A DNA stretch of 64,000 nucleotides. It comes from Siminovitchia acidinfaciens (GTDB lineage: Bacteria; Bacillota; Bacilli; Bacillales; Bacillaceae_C). Of this stretch, positions 8,044-17,374 are shown piece by piece; within the stretch, counting starts at the first letter, position 1; each line of letters begins with the position of its first letter. Both the position numbers and the translations under genes were made by a program. The DNA is taken from NCBI RefSeq assembly GCF_003605385.1, contig NZ_QYTV02000008.1:1-64000 (forward strand), written 5' to 3'. The notes beneath the pieces are model-generated. The model ran no database searches. It saw only the letters and a program-made list of their open reading frames with translations, and had not been told where the DNA came from.

Positions 8044-9112
8044 AAATCCGATTATTGCTTTTCTGCTCGCATTTTTTCCCGGCGGTGGATTGATGTACCT
8101 TGGGAAAGTATTGCGGGGGTTTTTCTATACAGCTGTTGTATTTGGTATTCCGGCCTTGTCGGCGGCCGTAGTATTCATGACAGGTGCGGAATTTTTTCTA
8201 GTTTTCGCTTTAGGCGGGCTGCTGATGTATCTAGTCAACTTTATTGATACTGTGGTGACAGCTTCGAAGCTGTATAATCGCGCAGGGCAAATAGATGAAG
8301 GAGCAGCGGTCGAAAAAAACCCTGATTCCGAGCGGTTTTTCACGATTGTCCTTTCATTCATTCCAGGACTTGGCCACTTCCAGTTAGGCCTTGTCTATCG
8401 AGGGATGACATTGCTCGCGGTGTTTTTGGGCCTTGGCGCAATGATTCTGTTCGTCACAATGATGACAGGACGCACTGAATTCCTTGTTTTCCTGGCTTCA
8501 TTGCCGGTTATTTGGATATATGGATTTTTCGATGTTATGCAGTTGCTTGACCGTAAATCAAAAGGAGAAACATTGGTGGATCGGTCAGTACTTGAAGAAT
8601 TTGAAAAGAAAAGACCGGATAGCAGTAAGAGCAAGGCGATTGCCACGTTGCTTTCAATCGTTCCAGGTGCCGGGCATTTATATCTTGGGCTGCAAAAACG
8701 TGGCATCCAGTTAATGGCAGCTTTCTTGCTGTCGATCTATATACTTGATGTGTTACGGCTGGGGATTTTCCTGTTCATCGTACCAATCATCTGGTTTTAC
8801 AGCTTTTTTGACGGTCTCCAAAAAGCTTCGCAGTCGGAGAGTGGAGAACTGGAGGATGAACCGATTGTGTCTTACTTGATTAACCATCAAAAATGGATTG
8901 GCATCGGGCTGATCCTATTGGGATTATATTACATCGGCATGAATATCATCATTCCAATGGCTAATCCGATCTTGGGGGAGCGATATGGTATTGATCTTCA
9001 TTACTGGATATATTCATATGTTCAGCCGGCGATCATCTGCCTCATTTTAATAGGCGGCGGAATCAAGCTTTTGTCAGGAAAAAAAGCGGATAAGGAAGGT
9101 GAAGCAAAATGA
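8036..9112 (+). CDS. Multi-pass membrane protein with three TM2-like repeats
   Basis: About 358 residues starting at ATG 8036, after GGGAGGGAA inside the anti-sigma gene. Three tandem units each contain PGxGxxxLGxxxRG between hydrophobic helices: FPGGGLMYLGKVLRG, IPGLGHFQLGLVYRG and VPGAGHLYLGLQKRG, each followed by a FLVF...FFD-type second half. A C-terminal pair of helices resembles LiaF/LiaI membrane regions. The motif resembles the TM2 domain, triplicated here. It is the third gene of the sigma operon and coupled to both neighbours, so a role in sensing or answering the envelope signal is a fair inference; no function is established. Confidence 0.75.
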   Translation: MNKNPIIAFLLAFFPGGGLMYLGKVLRGFFYTAVVFGIPALSAAVVFMTGAEFFLVFALGGLLMYLVNFIDTVVTASKLYNRAGQIDEGAAVEKNPDSERFFTIVLSFIPGLGHFQLGLVYRGMTLLAVFLGLGAMILFVTMMTGRTEFLVFLASLPVIWIYGFFDVMQLLDRKSKGETLVDRSVLEEFEKKRPDSSKSKAIATLLSIVPGAGHLYLGLQKRGIQLMAAFLLSIYILDVLRLGIFLFIVPIIWFYSFFDGLQKASQSESGELEDEPIVSYLINHQKWIGIGLILLGLYYIGMNIIIPMANPILGERYGIDLHYWIYSYVQPAIICLILIGGGIKLLSGKKADKEGEAK

Positions 9113-9999
9113 GGACATGGCGAGTGGGTTCTTTTTCAATGGGAGCAGCCCTGCTGCTTCTGGGTGTCTTCTTGTTATTGTCACAAGTTTTTAAGTGGGG
9201 TGATCCAGCTGTTGCCCTCTTTTCCTGGTGGCCAATCATCTTCATTGTTCTTGGTGTCGAAATCATTGTGTATCAGGCCGGTTCCAAACAAGAAAAAACA
9301 ACCATCCAGTATGATTTTATCAGCATTATCTTCATTGCCGTCCTGGGGACCTGTGGCCTTGTGATGGCGATGTTAAGTGCGAGCGGATTATTGGAGCTGG
9401 CGGGAAATGTAGTGAAAGCCGAGGTCCGGACAGCTGACCTTCCAGCATATGAAGAAACTTCGCTGAACGGTGTGGACCGGATTGTCGTCGATGCGGGAAC
9501 TTTTCCTTTAACCGTTGAAAGTACAGAGGCGAAGGCAGTCTCATTATTTGGAACGTATCAAGCGGAAACAATAGGTGATAATAGTTTGATAGAAAACGCT
9601 TCTGATTATGTGATGGCGGAGAAAAAAGGGGATACACTATTTATTAAACTGAAGGAACTTCCGCATCAGCGATTTATCAATAATTATAATAACGCCGACG
9701 CTACTTTGCTTATACCGGCTGACAAGGAACTGGAATTCAAAGGATACGACAGGAATCTTGTCTTTAAACCTAGGGGGTTAAAGAGTGACTGGGCGGTTGA
9801 TTCATCCGGCTGGGTAAGAATAGAGTCGGACGAAAAATCTGATATGAAAATTGAAGCAAATAATGTATATGAATTGGAAGGAGCATGGAAGGGGATCAAG
9901 GATGTAAATGAAGAAGGCTTAAAATCAGGCTACATCAACTTCGAAAAAGGAACAGCCACACTTACGGTCAACCATGCCAATATGGTAGAAGTAGACTAA
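9109..9999 (+). CDS. LiaF-like membrane protein with beta-rich C-terminal domain
   Basis: A 296-residue protein overlapping the previous stop by 4 bases. Three N-terminal helices (about residues 10-30, 35-52, 66-88) match the LiaF/LiaI type membrane region with the WWPIIFIVLGVEI motif. The remainder is a beta-strand-rich extracellular domain (DRIVVDAGTFPLTVES and on) reminiscent of DUF4097-type putative adhesin or sensor domains. It closes the four-gene ECF operon. A weak dyad ATGATTA/TAATCAT follows at about 10017-10038 without a T run. Confidence 0.65.
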   Translation: MRTWRVGSFSMGAALLLLGVFLLLSQVFKWGDPAVALFSWWPIIFIVLGVEIIVYQAGSKQEKTTIQYDFISIIFIAVLGTCGLVMAMLSASGLLELAGNVVKAEVRTADLPAYEETSLNGVDRIVVDAGTFPLTVESTEAKAVSLFGTYQAETIGDNSLIENASDYVMAEKKGDTLFIKLKELPHQRFINNYNNADATLLIPADKELEFKGYDRNLVFKPRGLKSDWAVDSSGWVRIESDEKSDMKIEANNVYELEGAWKGIKDVNEEGLKSGYINFEKGTATLTVNHANMVEVD

Positions 10000-10083
10000 C
10001 AAGTGATAAAAAGGTATGATTACTTAGTGAAGCATAATCATGCATAAAACGTTTCGCATTTAGAGTTCGAAGGATGATGTGAA

Positions 10084-10995
10084 TTGAAAAGAGCACGAAT
10101 CATTTATAACCCGACAGCTGGCCGTGAAATATTCAAGCGGCACATCGCTGATGTTTTACAAAAACTTGAGCAAGCGGGATATGAAGCGTCATGCCATGCT
10201 ACAACGGGTGCTGGTGATGCGACAGCTGCTGCCCGGACGGCTGTAGAAAGAAAATATGATGTTGTTATCTGTTCAGGCGGCGACGGAACAATCAACGAAG
10301 TGGTCAACGGTATCGCAGAGCAGGAATACCGTCCGAAACTCGGAATCATACCAACAGGAACAACAAACGATTTTGCACGCGCATTGCATATTCCGCGGGA
10401 TATAGACGCCGCTGTGGATGTAATAACAGCTGGTGATACGATACCGATGGATATCGGGCGCATGAACGAACATTATTTTATCAATATCGCAGGCGGGGGA
10501 AAACTGACCGAGCTCACTTATGAAGTACCCGCAAAAATGAAGACAGTCCTTGGACAGCTGGCCTATTATTTAAAAGGGATTGAAATGCTGCCGTCCATTA
10601 GGGCAACGGACGTTAGCATCGAGTATGACGGTAAACTTTTTGAAGGAGAAATGATGCTATTTCTCGTAGCTTTGACAAACTCTGTCGGCGGCTTCGAAAA
10701 GCTCGCGCCGGATGCTTCGATCAACGATGGCTTGTTTTCATTGCTAATTTTGAAAAAGACTAATCTGGCTGAGTTCATCCGTGTGGCATCACTCGCATTA
10801 AGAGGAGAACATGTAGATGACCCGAACGTAATCTATTCAAAAGCGAATCATATAAAAGTCAAATCAAAAGAAAAAGTCCAATTGAATATCGACGGAGAAT
10901 ATGGAGGATTGCTTCCAGCGGAATTTTACAATCTATACCGCCATTTGGAAGTGTTTGTTCCAATTAACGATATTCGCCCGGAAGATAAAGTATAA
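10084..10995 (+). CDS. dgkB: Diacylglycerol kinase
   Basis: A 303-residue soluble lipid kinase of the DagK/YegS family, starting at TTG. The catalytic domain holds GGDGTINEVVNG (residues 66-77) and GIIPTGTTNDFARAL, which bind ATP, and the C-terminal lobe has the LLILKKTNLAEF and NIDGEYGG motifs. The enzyme phosphorylates diacylglycerol released during lipoteichoic acid synthesis and returns it to phospholipid. In B. subtilis dgkB directly precedes rlmCD; here four genes lie between, but gene order is otherwise kept. A perfect terminator follows the stop. Confidence 0.92.
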   Translation: MKRARIIYNPTAGREIFKRHIADVLQKLEQAGYEASCHATTGAGDATAAARTAVERKYDVVICSGGDGTINEVVNGIAEQEYRPKLGIIPTGTTNDFARALHIPRDIDAAVDVITAGDTIPMDIGRMNEHYFINIAGGGKLTELTYEVPAKMKTVLGQLAYYLKGIEMLPSIRATDVSIEYDGKLFEGEMMLFLVALTNSVGGFEKLAPDASINDGLFSLLILKKTNLAEFIRVASLALRGEHVDDPNVIYSKANHIKVKSKEKVQLNIDGEYGGLLPAEFYNLYRHLEVFVPINDIRPEDKV

Positions 10996-11030
10996 GCAGC
11001 CGTGACAGATTTCACGGCTGCTTTTTTTTC
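10995..11030 (+). terminator. Intrinsic terminator after dgkB
   Basis: An 11-bp perfect stem AGCAGCCGTGA/TCACGGCTGCT with a 6-base loop is followed by eight T. The stem begins on the last base of the stop codon. Confidence 0.92.
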
Positions 11031-11093
11031 GTGGATTATTATGTGGTCAAATTAATTGGGAGAGGGTCTGGGACGGGGAAGGTGGAGATAAGC

Positions 11094-11290
11094 GGCATAC
11101 TTAGCAACTAATTGGAAACGAGCGTTTTATAGCGCCCCGGTTGCAGATTATTCCTCATGATTAGTTATTATGGAGGCTTCATAGATTCCCAATCGTAGAT
11201 TATTTTTGTTGATCGGTCACTATGAACGCTCCATAGAACCCAAAACGCTGATTATTTCGCTCATTCAGTCGCCATGAACGCCTAATCCCT
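11094..11290. repeat. Degenerate tandem repeat with 52-base period
   Basis: GATTATT begins at 11146, 11198 and 11250, exactly 52 bases apart. Each is preceded by a CATAG/TATAG block (TTTATAGCGCC, TTCATAGATTCC, TCCATAGAACC) and the last two copies are followed by GTCACTATGAACGC or GTCGCCATGAACGC. It fills most of the gene-free stretch 11031-11382; the rest shows only a GTACATGTAC palindrome near 11366. Confidence 0.65.
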
Positions 11291-11382
11291 TAGAATGATA
11301 TTTCGTATCTATTTTTTCGCCATTATGATCGTAGCCTTCGCGCAGTAAAAACGCAAATTTGCAGTACATGTACCGGTGCAAT

Positions 11383-11877
11383 TTATAACAATTTATATAA
11401 ATAAAATTCATCAACTGGCTTTCCGTTAATCATCAGTGATTGAATCTTTTCACCTTCCACTTCGAAGCCCATTTTCGTGTACATGCTGAAAGCCCTTTCG
11501 TTATGCTTCATGACAGTAACACCGAGGCGCGTCAGTCCAATCTCTTTTGCCCAGCGGAATGCTTCTTTCAACAACCTTGTCGCTACGCCTTTACCGCGGT
11601 ATTCCTCGGTCACACCGACAGAAATCCGTGCAGCATGTTGACTGCGTGAGGTGAACCCTCCGAGTACGACAACAAATCCAACGAGACGATCATTATCTTC
11701 TGCAACAATAATAGAGGAATTACCTTGAAGAAGAATTTTTTCTATATTTTGCTCTTCTTGCTCTGTACTGGTTTTTCTTTCACCAGGTTCAAATAACATC
11801 ATGTTGGAGGAGTCAACACTTGTAATCAAATTGGAAAATTGCTCGGCGTCCTCCAGGCGGATATGCCTGATCTCCAT
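11383..11877 (-). CDS. GNAT family N-acetyltransferase
   Basis: A 164-residue acetyltransferase with the acetyl-CoA binding motif GVTEEYRGKGVATRLLKEAF (about residues 88-107) and the C-terminal motif B LTRLGVTVMKHNERAFSMYTKMGF. The family transfers acetyl from acetyl-CoA to an amine; the substrate is not evident, ribosomal protein or polyamine types are both possible. It probably shares a transcript with the small membrane protein gene 26 bases upstream. Confidence 0.85.
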   Translation of the reverse strand: MEIRHIRLEDAEQFSNLITSVDSSNMMLFEPGERKTSTEQEEQNIEKILLQGNSSIIVAEDNDRLVGFVVVLGGFTSRSQHAARISVGVTEEYRGKGVATRLLKEAFRWAKEIGLTRLGVTVMKHNERAFSMYTKMGFEVEGEKIQSLMINGKPVDEFYLYKLL

Positions 11878-11903
11878 ATATAGTCATTCCTACTTTCTCT
11901 ATT

Positions 11904-12203
11904 TTAATTTTCATTTTCTCTTTCGTTATAATATCCAATGAAAAACGCCAGTCCTGATGCGAAGAAGCAGCCTGTAGCCAGCATCAGCCAGGAAATGACG
12001 AAATCAATATTACTGGAAAGCTTTTTTGCAAAAATAATATAGCCGATAGAAAGAATAACTCCCACCACCAGCAGATTTTTAGCAACTTTGAATTTCTTTT
12101 TCCTATCTGCATTGATATTTTTCCGGGTATATTTAATACCCCATAACGCTAATACTCCTACTAGGATAAATGAGAAAATAACGACTCCCAAGCCGATCAG
12201 CAT
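11904..12203 (-). CDS. Small three-helix membrane protein, unknown
   Basis: About 99 residues with three hydrophobic helices (residues 2-22, 42-60, 68-88) and a Lys/Arg-rich loop after the first. The frame opens at a TTG at 12227, but a GGGGGG site lies 7 bases before ATG 12203, so I start there. No family recognised; it is the upstream member of a likely two-gene unit with the GNAT gene. Confidence 0.55.
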   Translation of the reverse strand: MLIGLGVVIFSFILVGVLALWGIKYTRKNINADRKKKFKVAKNLLVVGVILSIGYIIFAKKLSSNIDFVISWLMLATGCFFASGLAFFIGYYNERENEN

Positions 12204-12386
12204 ACAAAAAGCCCCCCCGTTCGACAAATATATCTTACCATAATTAATAAATATACGCAGTTTTTAATAGGACAATGGAAATATGTTCACTGACATGTTG
12301 GAAAGAGCGACTATATATTGTTGAAAAAAACATTTAGTAAAAGTACACTTTTTGTATAAATAATCATTGAGAGGAAGTCGTACAGG

Positions 12387-12875
12387 ATGAAGAAGCTGTT
12401 CATTGTCGCTTTAATCATGATAAATATGGTATTGGCCGCGTGTTCGAATACAGAGGACGGGCATGCTGAAAAACATACAGACGAGGGAGTGGAAGTACAC
12501 CTCGGAGATATCCGGGAAGAGACTGGCGGTCCACAGGAATTGCCGGAATTTCTTGAAGGAAAGCCTGAAGATATGAAAGTTGTTTACCAGGCTGTCGCAC
12601 TAAATAGAGAGCTGTTGGAAAAAATACCTTGCTATTGCGGTTGTGGAGAATCAGTGGGGCATAAAGATAACTATGACTGCTTCATCCATGATAATAAAGA
12701 GGACGGCCGTATCGTTTGGGATGACCATGGCACAAAATGCCTAGTCTGCCTAGAAATCGCTGCCCAATCGATCAACGACTATAAAAATGGTAAGTCCATA
12801 AAGGAAATCCGTAAAGAAATAGATGAGAAATATAAAGAAGGATATGCAGAACCGACTCCGACTGAGGAAGTATAA
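12387..12875 (+). CDS. Lipoprotein with PCYCGC motif
   Basis: A 162-residue protein with a lipoprotein signal peptide (MKKLFIVALIMINMVLAAC; lipobox LAAC, Cys 19) and a central CYCGCGE motif followed by further Cys residues (DCF, CLVC). This is the PCYCGC-motif family of Firmicutes, exported lipoproteins with a Cys cluster whose role (metal or redox) is not settled. Ribosome binding site GAGAGGAAG precedes the ATG. A terminator follows. Confidence 0.85.
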   Translation: MKKLFIVALIMINMVLAACSNTEDGHAEKHTDEGVEVHLGDIREETGGPQELPEFLEGKPEDMKVVYQAVALNRELLEKIPCYCGCGESVGHKDNYDCFIHDNKEDGRIVWDDHGTKCLVCLEIAAQSINDYKNGKSIKEIRKEIDEKYKEGYAEPTPTEEV

Positions 12876-12882
12876 GAAGGAA

Positions 12883-12916
12883 GGGGCACAGGCAGGGGGC
12901 TTGTGCCTCTTATTTT
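12883..12916 (+). terminator. Intrinsic terminator after PCYCGC lipoprotein gene
   Basis: GGGGCACAGGC pairs with GCTTGTGCCTC with one mismatch, followed by TTATTTTT. Confidence 0.75.
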
Positions 12917-13023
12917 TGGATCAGTTAAGGGTGCGGGTCTACAATGGGCTGATTGGATTGTACAATAGGTTTCCAATTTTCCATGCTATACTTAAGTGAG
13001 AATCGAAAGGGGTGCTGGAACAG

Positions 13024-13743
13024 GTGTTGCTCGATAAATTGAAGGAATCGAAATATACCGTTGTTTTGACAGGTGCAGGCATGTCGACGGAGAGTGGGCT
13101 TCCGGATTTTCGTTCTTCTGATGGACTTTGGGAAAAAGAGGACCCCAGCCGGATTGCCAGCACGGATGCACTTAACCGTAATGTAGAGAAGTTTTTCGAA
13201 TTTTACCGCCACCGTGTTCTCGGTCTGCAGGATTGCAAGCCGCATGCCGGCCATGAAATTTTAGCGAAATGGGAAAGAGAAGGCGTGATTCATAGCATCA
13301 TCACACAGAATGTCGATGGTTTTCATACGGAGGCTGGAAGCAGGAATATTGCGGAGCTTCACGGCACTTTGCAAAAAGTCCATTGTCAATCGTGCGGAAA
13401 AGAATATGACAACGACAAATATGTAAATGAGCAATATCAGTGTGAATGTGGCGGGAAACTGCGTCCATCTGTTGTGCTTTTTGGTGAGATGCTGCCTGAA
13501 GATGCCCTGCAATTGGCAGCGGAAGAAAGTGAGAAGGCTGATCTGTTCATCGTTTTAGGTTCATCACTGACAGTAACACCAGCGAACCATTTTCCTTTAA
13601 TGGCAAAGCAGAACGGGGCCTATCTTGCCATCATCAATATGGAGCCGACAGAGCTTGACATCTATGCGGATGAAACCATTCATAATCGGAAAATAGGAGA
13701 TTTATTAAAAGAATTGGACGATGGGCTTACAACTAAAAAGTAA
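13024..13743 (+). CDS. NAD-dependent protein deacylase, SIR2 family
   Basis: About 239 residues with GAGMSTESGLPDFRS (NAD binding), ITQNVDGFH, the catalytic His in ELHGTL, a four-Cys zinc site (CQSC ... CECG) and VLFGEMLPE, then GSSLTVTPANHFP. This is a bacterial sirtuin like B. subtilis SrtN, which removes acetyl groups from lysines using NAD. GTG at 13024 has AAAGGGGTG 9 bases upstream; the GTG at 13012 lies inside that site. It is a single-gene unit closed by a terminator. Confidence 0.9.
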   Translation: MLLDKLKESKYTVVLTGAGMSTESGLPDFRSSDGLWEKEDPSRIASTDALNRNVEKFFEFYRHRVLGLQDCKPHAGHEILAKWEREGVIHSIITQNVDGFHTEAGSRNIAELHGTLQKVHCQSCGKEYDNDKYVNEQYQCECGGKLRPSVVLFGEMLPEDALQLAAEESEKADLFIVLGSSLTVTPANHFPLMAKQNGAYLAIINMEPTELDIYADETIHNRKIGDLLKELDDGLTTKK

Positions 13744-13746
13744 TAA

Positions 13747-13775
13747 TAGGGAGGCTTCGGCCTTCCTTATTTTTA
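13747..13775 (+). terminator. Intrinsic terminator after sirtuin gene
   Basis: GGGAGGC-TTCG-GCCTTCC tetraloop hairpin followed by TTATTTTT. Confidence 0.75.
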
Positions 13776-13828
13776 AGGTAAAGGTATAACTTGCTATGGA
13801 AGACCTTATTAAAAGAAGGCTTTTCCGT

Positions 13829-13949
13829 GTCTAGCTCCAGCACCTAGCCCCTCGAGGTCACAAGCCGCTTCCCTGTGGTGGCTGAAGAGCTGCCTCCTCG
13901 GGAATCGTCTAGTGCTTGTCGGGGCTGAACAAGGCGCTTGCGCTTTTCT
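13829..13949. repeat. GC-rich intergenic repeat, copy 1
   Basis: A GC-rich element beginning GTGTCTAGCTCCAGCACC and ending AAGGCGCTTGCGCTTTTC. Its second half (GCTTCCCTGTGGTGGCT, then CCTCGGGAAATCGTCT-like and AAGGCGCTTGCGCTTTT) recurs at 47020-47104. AGCCCC and GGGGCT near its ends can pair. It resembles the bcr-type intergenic repeats known in Bacillus genomes. The element ends where the promoter of rlmCD begins. Confidence 0.75.
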
Positions 13950-13953
13950 TTTA

Positions 13954-13962
13954 TGGTACAAT
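13954..13962 (+). promoter_or_regulatory. Extended -10 promoter of rlmCD
   Basis: TGGTACAAT is an extended -10 (TGN plus TACAAT). No good -35 is present; the position would fall in the end of the adjacent GC-rich repeat. Confidence 0.4.
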
Positions 13963-13991
13963 CGTTACAGCAAAAGAAAAGGAAGAAAACA

Positions 13992-15374
13992 ATGAGCAAA
14001 CAACAAGTACCCATTAAGAAAAATGATGAAATAGATGTCATCTTTGAAGATTTGACCCACGACGGAAAAGGCGTGGCCAAAGTGGAAGGTTATCCGTTAT
14101 TTGTGGCCAATGCTTTGCCGGGTGAAAAAGCGAAAATCAAAGTGACCAAGATGAACAAAGGTTACGGCTTCGGCCGTTTGATTGATTTATATGAAAAAAG
14201 CGAGTTCCGAATCGAGCCGGCCTGTCCCATTTATGGGGAGTGCGGCGGCTGCCAGCTGCAGCACATCAGCTATGAAGGACAGTTGCATGCGAAAGAGAAA
14301 CAGGTGCGCGATGTTTTGGAGCGGATCGGTAAGCTTGAAAATGTAAAAGTGCATCCGGTGTTGGGGATGGAAAATCCATGGCATTATCGGAATAAAGCAC
14401 AGGTACCTATCGGCGAGCATGAAGGCGGCCTCGTGGGCGGTTTTTACAAACAGCGGTCCCACGAAATTGTTGATATGGAAGCCTGCCTTATTCAGCAAGA
14501 GGAAAACGATGAAGTTTTACAAAAAGTAAAAGCGATCTGCAGCGAATTTGGAATCAGAGCATATAACGAAAAGACCCACAAAGGAACATTGCGGCACATC
14601 ATGGTTCGTACCGGAAAAGTGACAGGAGAAATCATGGTCGTATTGATTACCCGTACGCCGGATATTCCGAACCGGAGGAAGCTCGTTGAAAAAATTGTGG
14701 ATGTGGTTCCGGGAATCAAGTCAGTCGTACAGAACGTAAATACAAAGCGGACCAATGTAATCTTCGGTGACCAGACGAACGTGCTGTGGGGTGAAGAAGT
14801 CATCTATGATTATATTGGCGACGTGAAATTCGCGATTTCAGCCCGTTCCTTCTACCAGGTCAATCCGGACCAGACGAAGGTGCTGTATGACAAAGCGTTG
14901 GAATACGCCGGATTGAGCGGCGAAGAAACTGTCATCGATGCTTATTGTGGAATCGGAACTATCTCATTATTCTTGGCGCAACGAGCGAAAAAAGTGTACG
15001 GCGTCGAGATTGTGCCGGAAGCGATAGAAGATGCGGAGCGGAACGCTGAGTTGAATGATATTGATAACGTTGAATTCGCAGTTGGTGAGGCAGAGAAAGT
15101 CATACCGCGCTGGTACGAACAGGGAGTGCAGGCTGACGTGCTGGTTGTGGACCCTCCAAGGAAGGGCTGCGACGAAACATTACTTCAGACCATCATCGAA
15201 ATGAAACCGAAAAAGGTCGTCTATGTATCCTGCAATCCCGCTACCTTGGCGAGGGATCTACGGATCTTGGAGGATGGCGGCTACGAAACCGTGCAGGTCC
15301 AGCCGGTGGATATGTTTGCACACAGCGTTCACATAGAGTCTGTTGCTGAATTACGGTTGAAGTTGTCCAATTAA
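13992..15374 (+). CDS. rlmD: 23S rRNA (uracil-C5)-methyltransferase RlmCD
   Basis: About 460 residues starting at ATG 13992 after AAAAGGAAG. An N-terminal TRAM domain ([17 protein letters not shown]) is followed by an iron-sulfur Cys cluster ([11 protein letters not shown] plus a later Cys), then the SAM methyltransferase domain with [12 protein letters not shown], the DPPRKGC motif and the catalytic Cys region [13 protein letters not shown]. In B. subtilis the single enzyme RlmCD (YefA) makes m5U at positions 747 and 1939 of 23S rRNA. The region just downstream begins an A/T-rich accessory island. Confidence 0.92.
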   Translation: MSKQQVPIKKNDEIDVIFEDLTHDGKGVAKVEGYPLFVANALPGEKAKIKVTKMNKGYGFGRLIDLYEKSEFRIEPACPIYGECGGCQLQHISYEGQLHAKEKQVRDVLERIGKLENVKVHPVLGMENPWHYRNKAQVPIGEHEGGLVGGFYKQRSHEIVDMEACLIQQEENDEVLQKVKAICSEFGIRAYNEKTHKGTLRHIMVRTGKVTGEIMVVLITRTPDIPNRRKLVEKIVDVVPGIKSVVQNVNTKRTNVIFGDQTNVLWGEEVIYDYIGDVKFAISARSFYQVNPDQTKVLYDKALEYAGLSGEETVIDAYCGIGTISLFLAQRAKKVYGVEIVPEAIEDAERNAELNDIDNVEFAVGEAEKVIPRWYEQGVQADVLVVDPPRKGCDETLLQTIIEMKPKKVVYVSCNPATLARDLRILEDGGYETVQVQPVDMFAHSVHIESVAELRLKLSN

Positions 15375-15375
15375 A

Positions 15376-15690
15376 ATAAACATCTCTCACTAAAAATAAA
15401 TATCTCTCAATCCAACCCCGATTCGTGAAAATAAACATTTCCAAATTCGGGGTCTATTTCCGTCTGAGCCTTTGTCTTGCCCCGCTTTTTTCTTATTTCC
15501 CTTATGCAACATTCAGGGAGAACTCCATTTTAACTTGCGAAAAAAGGTGAAAAAAAAGCTGAAAAAGAGGCGGGAAAACCGTCATTTTTGAATCAAAAAA
15601 CCCCCATTTTGGGGGTTCCGCAGGAAATCTTTATTTTAACGGCAACGAAGGAATGCGGGTTGAGGGCGGGTGAAATGAGAGGAGTTTAAT
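15376..15690. repeat. Dispersed ~300-base noncoding repeat, copy A
   Basis: It starts directly after the rlmCD stop with three AAAATAAACATCTC-like units. A stem ACCCCGA/TCGGGGT flanks the third unit, followed by TCTATTTCCGTCTGA. The body has a GGCGGGAAAA segment, a second hairpin AACCCCC-ATTTT-GGGGGTT, and ends AACGGCAACGAAGGAATGCGG. The same order of parts recurs at 24553 and 26982 in the same orientation. In the rest of the gene-free stretch to 16198 I see only a 9-bp hairpin at 16023-16059. Confidence 0.85.
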
Positions 15691-16022
15691 ATGGTTGTAC
15701 ATAGGAGAGAGAAGAATTGAAGGGGGGTTTGTAATATTTCATCCATAAAATAGGAGATAAGATGCACTATTTATCTGTTGCCTTACAATGGAATTTAGCA
15801 AAGAGTCTAAGAAATATAAGTAATCTCTATTTGCCTCCCTCATTTATAGCTCCTCCCTCTACTAAAAAGTCGGTACCCGCTTAGCAGGGGGGCTGGCCAA
15901 ATCTACAGAATATCCAGGCTATCTCCGGGTCACTTTCAGTTCTAATTTAAGCGTAAAAATGAATTGAGGCTGGTTCCGAAACGAGCTCGGTAATTTCCTG
16001 ATGTATGCTCAGTTTATTACCC

Positions 16023-16059
16023 ATTTGGGCTATCCGGAGCCAACCCATACAGCCCAAAT
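16023..16059. other. Stem-loop ATTTGGGCT/AGCCCAAAT
   Basis: Perfect 9-bp arms separated by 19 bases, with an inner GGCT/AGCC option. No T run on either side and no gene within 130 bases; role unknown. Confidence 0.4.
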
Positions 16060-16198
16060 CCCATACTCGCCAAGTTCATCAATGCTTACAACACTTTCCC
16101 CTAAGGCCATAAAATATTAAGTAAAAAGCGAAGGGATTTTTGCACTTATCATGGAATATTAATTGTAGAATAGGCATAACAAAAGGGGGGGGGATGAT

Positions 16199-16783
16199 AT
16201 GGGGCTTTTCAAGCTGATGTTTGGAGTAGCAAAAAAAATGGATAAAGAAAGAGAGAAAGAATTTAATAGAAAGCTAAAGCATCAAAAAAAACAAGATCAA
16301 ATAGAACAACAGCAGAATCAAACAAGGCTTTTGCAATTGGTAGTTGAAAATATAACAGAAATGGTTTCGACTCAAGAGGAGTGGAGTGATTCTTATAACT
16401 TTAAGAACCAAGCCTTAGACTATATTGGAGTAGATGGAATTGACGAAAGTGATGTGGATAAATATTTTGCCGTTATTGATGATATCGTTCACGACACCAA
16501 GACCGCTTATGAAAAGATAAAACGGGTTGCTGATGTAGTTGAGGTTCACGAAGTCACCCAAGAGTATTTGAAGAGCATCAAAGAACATATGTTATTGCAA
16601 TTAGAATATATGATCAAGCATTATATTGGTGTAAAGAATTATGTTCAAGAGTATTTTAATAAAGGTTTTAATGAAGAATATATAAAAGAAGTCATTAATG
16701 AAGATTATCGAAAGTCCGAATCACATGCAGAAATTTGCCAATCCTATATCAATAAAGCGGTTCAATCCATACAAAATCTATAA
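16199..16783 (+). CDS. Hypothetical helical protein in island
   Basis: A 194-residue soluble, highly charged protein after a very strong AAAGGGGGGGG site. The first 60 residues are Lys/Gln/Glu-rich and likely coiled coil (KKMDKEREKEFNRKLKHQ); the rest is helical with many Glu, Tyr and Lys. No family recognised. It is first in the A/T-rich island after rlmCD and stands alone, with a polypyrimidine tract (TTTCTTTCTTCC) just after the stop. Confidence 0.6.
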   Translation: MGLFKLMFGVAKKMDKEREKEFNRKLKHQKKQDQIEQQQNQTRLLQLVVENITEMVSTQEEWSDSYNFKNQALDYIGVDGIDESDVDKYFAVIDDIVHDTKTAYEKIKRVADVVEVHEVTQEYLKSIKEHMLLQLEYMIKHYIGVKNYVQEYFNKGFNEEYIKEVINEDYRKSESHAEICQSYINKAVQSIQNL

Positions 16784-17374
16784 AGAAGTTTGTCTTTCTT
16801 TCTTCCTTCCTTCCTTCTATCTCTATGGTGGGAGGTTTTTATTTGCAATGATGTAGAGGCGGATATACAAGGCTTTTTAATCAATTATTCTGACCATGCG
16901 TCTTACTTCAATTTTCATCAACCCACATGAATCGATTATAGGTTTGGCTCTCTCATTCCGAATGAAAAAGATAGAGGGCTACTGTTTCACTTGGTTGAAA
17001 AACACACGAATATAAATTATAGAAAAGATAGAAGTGATGATTCAAACAAATATGAAACATCACATTACCTTAAAAGTGAGAATAACAGATTCGGGCTGGA
17101 TCCAATACGGATTCAGTCTTTTTCTTTTGGTTTAATATTTCTTCAATCCTTTGCCAGTACCCATGACTTCCAATTTCCTTTTTTCATAACAGAAATTAAG
17201 TTGGTATTTAAAGTGGATTGAGCCCTTATTAAGTATATCTTTATGTTTATTTTTCTTTTCTATTCCAGGGAAAAGCTCCTTTATCTCGGCGGGATGCTCC
17301 GTGTAACACAGGATATTTTAGAGGGAATAATAGATACTTCCCAGTTTGTAATCATAAATCCCGTTTTCTGTATT
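16784..17374. other. Gene-free stretch in island
   Basis: About 590 A/T-rich bases. A short plus-strand frame at 16991-17221 has no ribosome binding site and no protein-like composition. A weak hairpin GATTCGGG...GGATTCAGTC with TTTTTC lies near 17090-17126. Nothing else supportable. Confidence 0.5.

Noticed and set aside
16991-17221. 76-residue plus-strand ORF
   Set aside because: No ribosome binding site, low-complexity composition and a terminator-like hairpin inside.
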